In this document: in pieces, positions 62,028 to 64,000 of the stretch
Position numbering within the stretch: the first letter of the stretch is position 1
Layout of the letters: the number at the start of each line of letters is the position of its first letter
Source: Ascaris suum
Lineage: Eukaryota > Nematoda > Chromadorea > Rhabditida > Ascarididae
DNA: 64,000 nt
Direction: 5' to 3'
NCBI GenBank assembly: GCA_013433145.1
Contig: CM024175.1
Coordinates: forward strand, 4,014,516 to 4,078,515
Made by a program: the position numbers and the translations under genes
The notes under the pieces: model-generated
What the model saw: only the letters and a program-made list of their open reading frames with translations
Database searches by the model: none
Told to the model about the DNA's origin: nothing

Positions 62028-64000
62028 CGCTAGTGCTAAGCGAAGATGGAGCTGAAAACTTCTCGCAGTCTCTTAACATCTGTACTCCTATACATCAAAA
62101 TAATGAGAAAATGCACCTCAGTGCGTGATAATGAGAGATCGCCCCCACATATTGCTTTTACATCCGTAAGCACATTACACTACCTGCTCCTCAGCACCAA
62201 CCTAACTGATTGCAAGACTCGGCGAGAGAATCATTTTACCTTTTAAGATGCACTGGATGTCAATCCCGCTTTTGAATGAGCAAATTCGTGATAAAAGCCT
62301 CCTTCTCTTCCTCTCCCCCCAACTCTTTATTCGCCCTCTATTTCTCATTCTACTGCAAAGCAACTGGAACAATGCTTAGGTGAGACCTAGCATATCATAC
62401 TCATTCATTTCAGTATTCGCATGTTCCTCATGTCATATGCATTGTGGTACACAGTCAAGATCAGAAAGCGCAAAGTGACACATCTCAAGTGTTATTTAGA
62501 AACTACGAGCTAACTGTATGGAGATTAAATATGCGCATAGAAGTGTTGCATGCTGAAGACTGATGCAATGTTGCATTTCGATACGCAAAGAAGAAAAAAG
62601 AAAGAACGCAAAACTTCAACAACAAAATTTTAGCCATGATGCTCAATGATCACATGTTGAGATGTTTGATCGAGAGTTGCAGTACTGCTCACAAGCATAT
62701 TACTTCATTGCAGATGGATTATACTGGGATCTTCGAATCAGCTAAATGCGGCTTGCCTTCGTCTAAATAAACAAGAGAAAGACGAAAACAATCAACAAAT
62801 TACTATCGAAATACATCAATCTTTCATTCTAAAATAAAAATCAGCGTTATTTTTTCATTGCACCTGAAATCTTCTCAAAGTTTCTTCGTCTTCAGCGGTG
62901 TAAAATGAAAAATCAACTGATTAAGGAAGCAAATAAGCAAAACCTTTGATATGCGATAAAGGAAATCGCTCATGAACAGTAGTTGTTACAATTCTTTTTT
63001 GTTGGTATATTCATGAAAATTAATGTATTCTATAAAAAGATTGCAGTGTAATGCACAACTCTGATATTAAACGAAGAGTCGGCAGCAATGCACAAAAATT
63101 CCATACTCTTGAAATCACCAACGAAAGTTGTTTACCTTATGTGCTTACTCCTAACTAACCAAAGATTGGTGGTGTTATTCCATCAAATAGTCCCTATTTT
63201 CAAGTATTTGTACTCCCAAACGGTCAATTTAGTGTCGCGATTCAAAAGCGAGAAATTTGATTGCTTGAAGCGTGTGCGCAATAATGGCGCTTGCAAGTGT
63301 GTCTTTGAGTCAATGATATGCGAAATACTGTAAATAGTATGCGCGAAATTGAATGTAAAAGTAACTCTTTGAAGCGCGCAATACCAAAAGCAGGTAGGAA
63401 ACGTTGCGACATCTTTCATTACCTCAAATGACTATCAGCTATTTCCATTCAAATAGCAACTGCAAAAGAAGTCAAACTGCACTAAGGTAACCCCAAATGT
63501 TAGGGGCTGGTTTGTTGATCACAGAAAATCGGCCGAAGATCATTCCAAAAGCAAAAGAAATAATGCGCTCGCACCGATTTCAAGTTCATCCTAATGATAA
63601 GTGCTGTGTTCAACAAAAAGAATTTTCCCCATTTCATATGATTGCTTTTTGTGCGATACCGCTTCTAGTTAGATGGATCGTTGGCTGTACACTGCAAATT
63701 CAGCAATTATTTACTACGCAATGCCGATTACATTAAAAAAAAAAACGATGACTGTAGCCGAGCACGTAGCATCGCATTGCAGTGATAGCATTCAGCATTA
63801 GCTCCGTAGCGATATATTTTTTTCAGTTATGCCCGATGAAGCGCCCCTCACCTTCCTCTTGCACCGCCCCATTGAGATGTTCCTTGGCCAGAGTGGATAA
63901 TTATAGTCACGTTTGCGCAACAGAAACTCTCTTAAATATTCCATTAAGTAGTGCACCAACTCAGTTCTATCCACTTGCAAGAACCTCTCTCACTTGCTCA
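62028..64000. other. right end without a supportable gene
   Basis: AT-rich; frames up to 81 codons at chance level, no exon chain found. Confidence 0.4.

Overview
The window is eukaryotic nuclear DNA. It is AT-rich, with small exons separated by introns of about 0.1 to 5 kb, 3' splice sites of the TTTCAG/TTGCAG type, four long (TA)n tracts and homopolymer runs. Splice style, gene content and a likely trans-splice acceptor suggest a nematode, perhaps one with long introns; that placement is inference. No operon, phage, CRISPR array or rRNA was found. Because exons are short, most long single-frame ORFs here are chance. I therefore built genes by requiring splice sites, matching exon phases and, where possible, homology.

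Two genes are well resolved, both on the minus strand. The first (32380 down to 24079) is a YIPF6-type Yip1 family Golgi/ER membrane protein: seven exons, all phases consistent, 308 residues, with the DWDLWGPL, KLLGG, GYCLLP and YPIFLFYF signatures. The second (40375 down to 37093) is a three-exon, 113-residue secreted precursor: a signal peptide, two copies of RPGRPLKR ending in dibasic cleavage sites, and an acidic tail. It looks like a neuropeptide-type prohormone whose peptides I do not recognise, and it is the main novelty candidate.

The right part (45.8-62 kb) holds further exon chains. A minus-strand gene of at least six exons (56207 down to 47908) encodes a cysteine-containing, N-glycosylation-rich, probably extracellular protein. 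A small two-exon plus-strand gene (54798-56105) is interleaved with it. Another plus-strand gene ends at 60224-61104 with an AATAAA signal, and a possible alternative last exon lies at 61913-62027. A single exon sits at 45864-46121.

The left part (1-24 kb) is poorer. It has a partial frame at the left edge, a tentative two-exon chain near 8-9 kb, a terminal exon with poly(A) signal at 11.5 kb, and a follistatin/Kazal-like cysteine module over two exons at 21.5-22.1 kb. A candidate plus-strand gene at 32.7-33.4 kb would share a divergent promoter region with YIPF6. The remaining sequence is intronic or intergenic, with GC-richer blocks that may be repeat relics, several perfect inverted repeats and the TA tracts.
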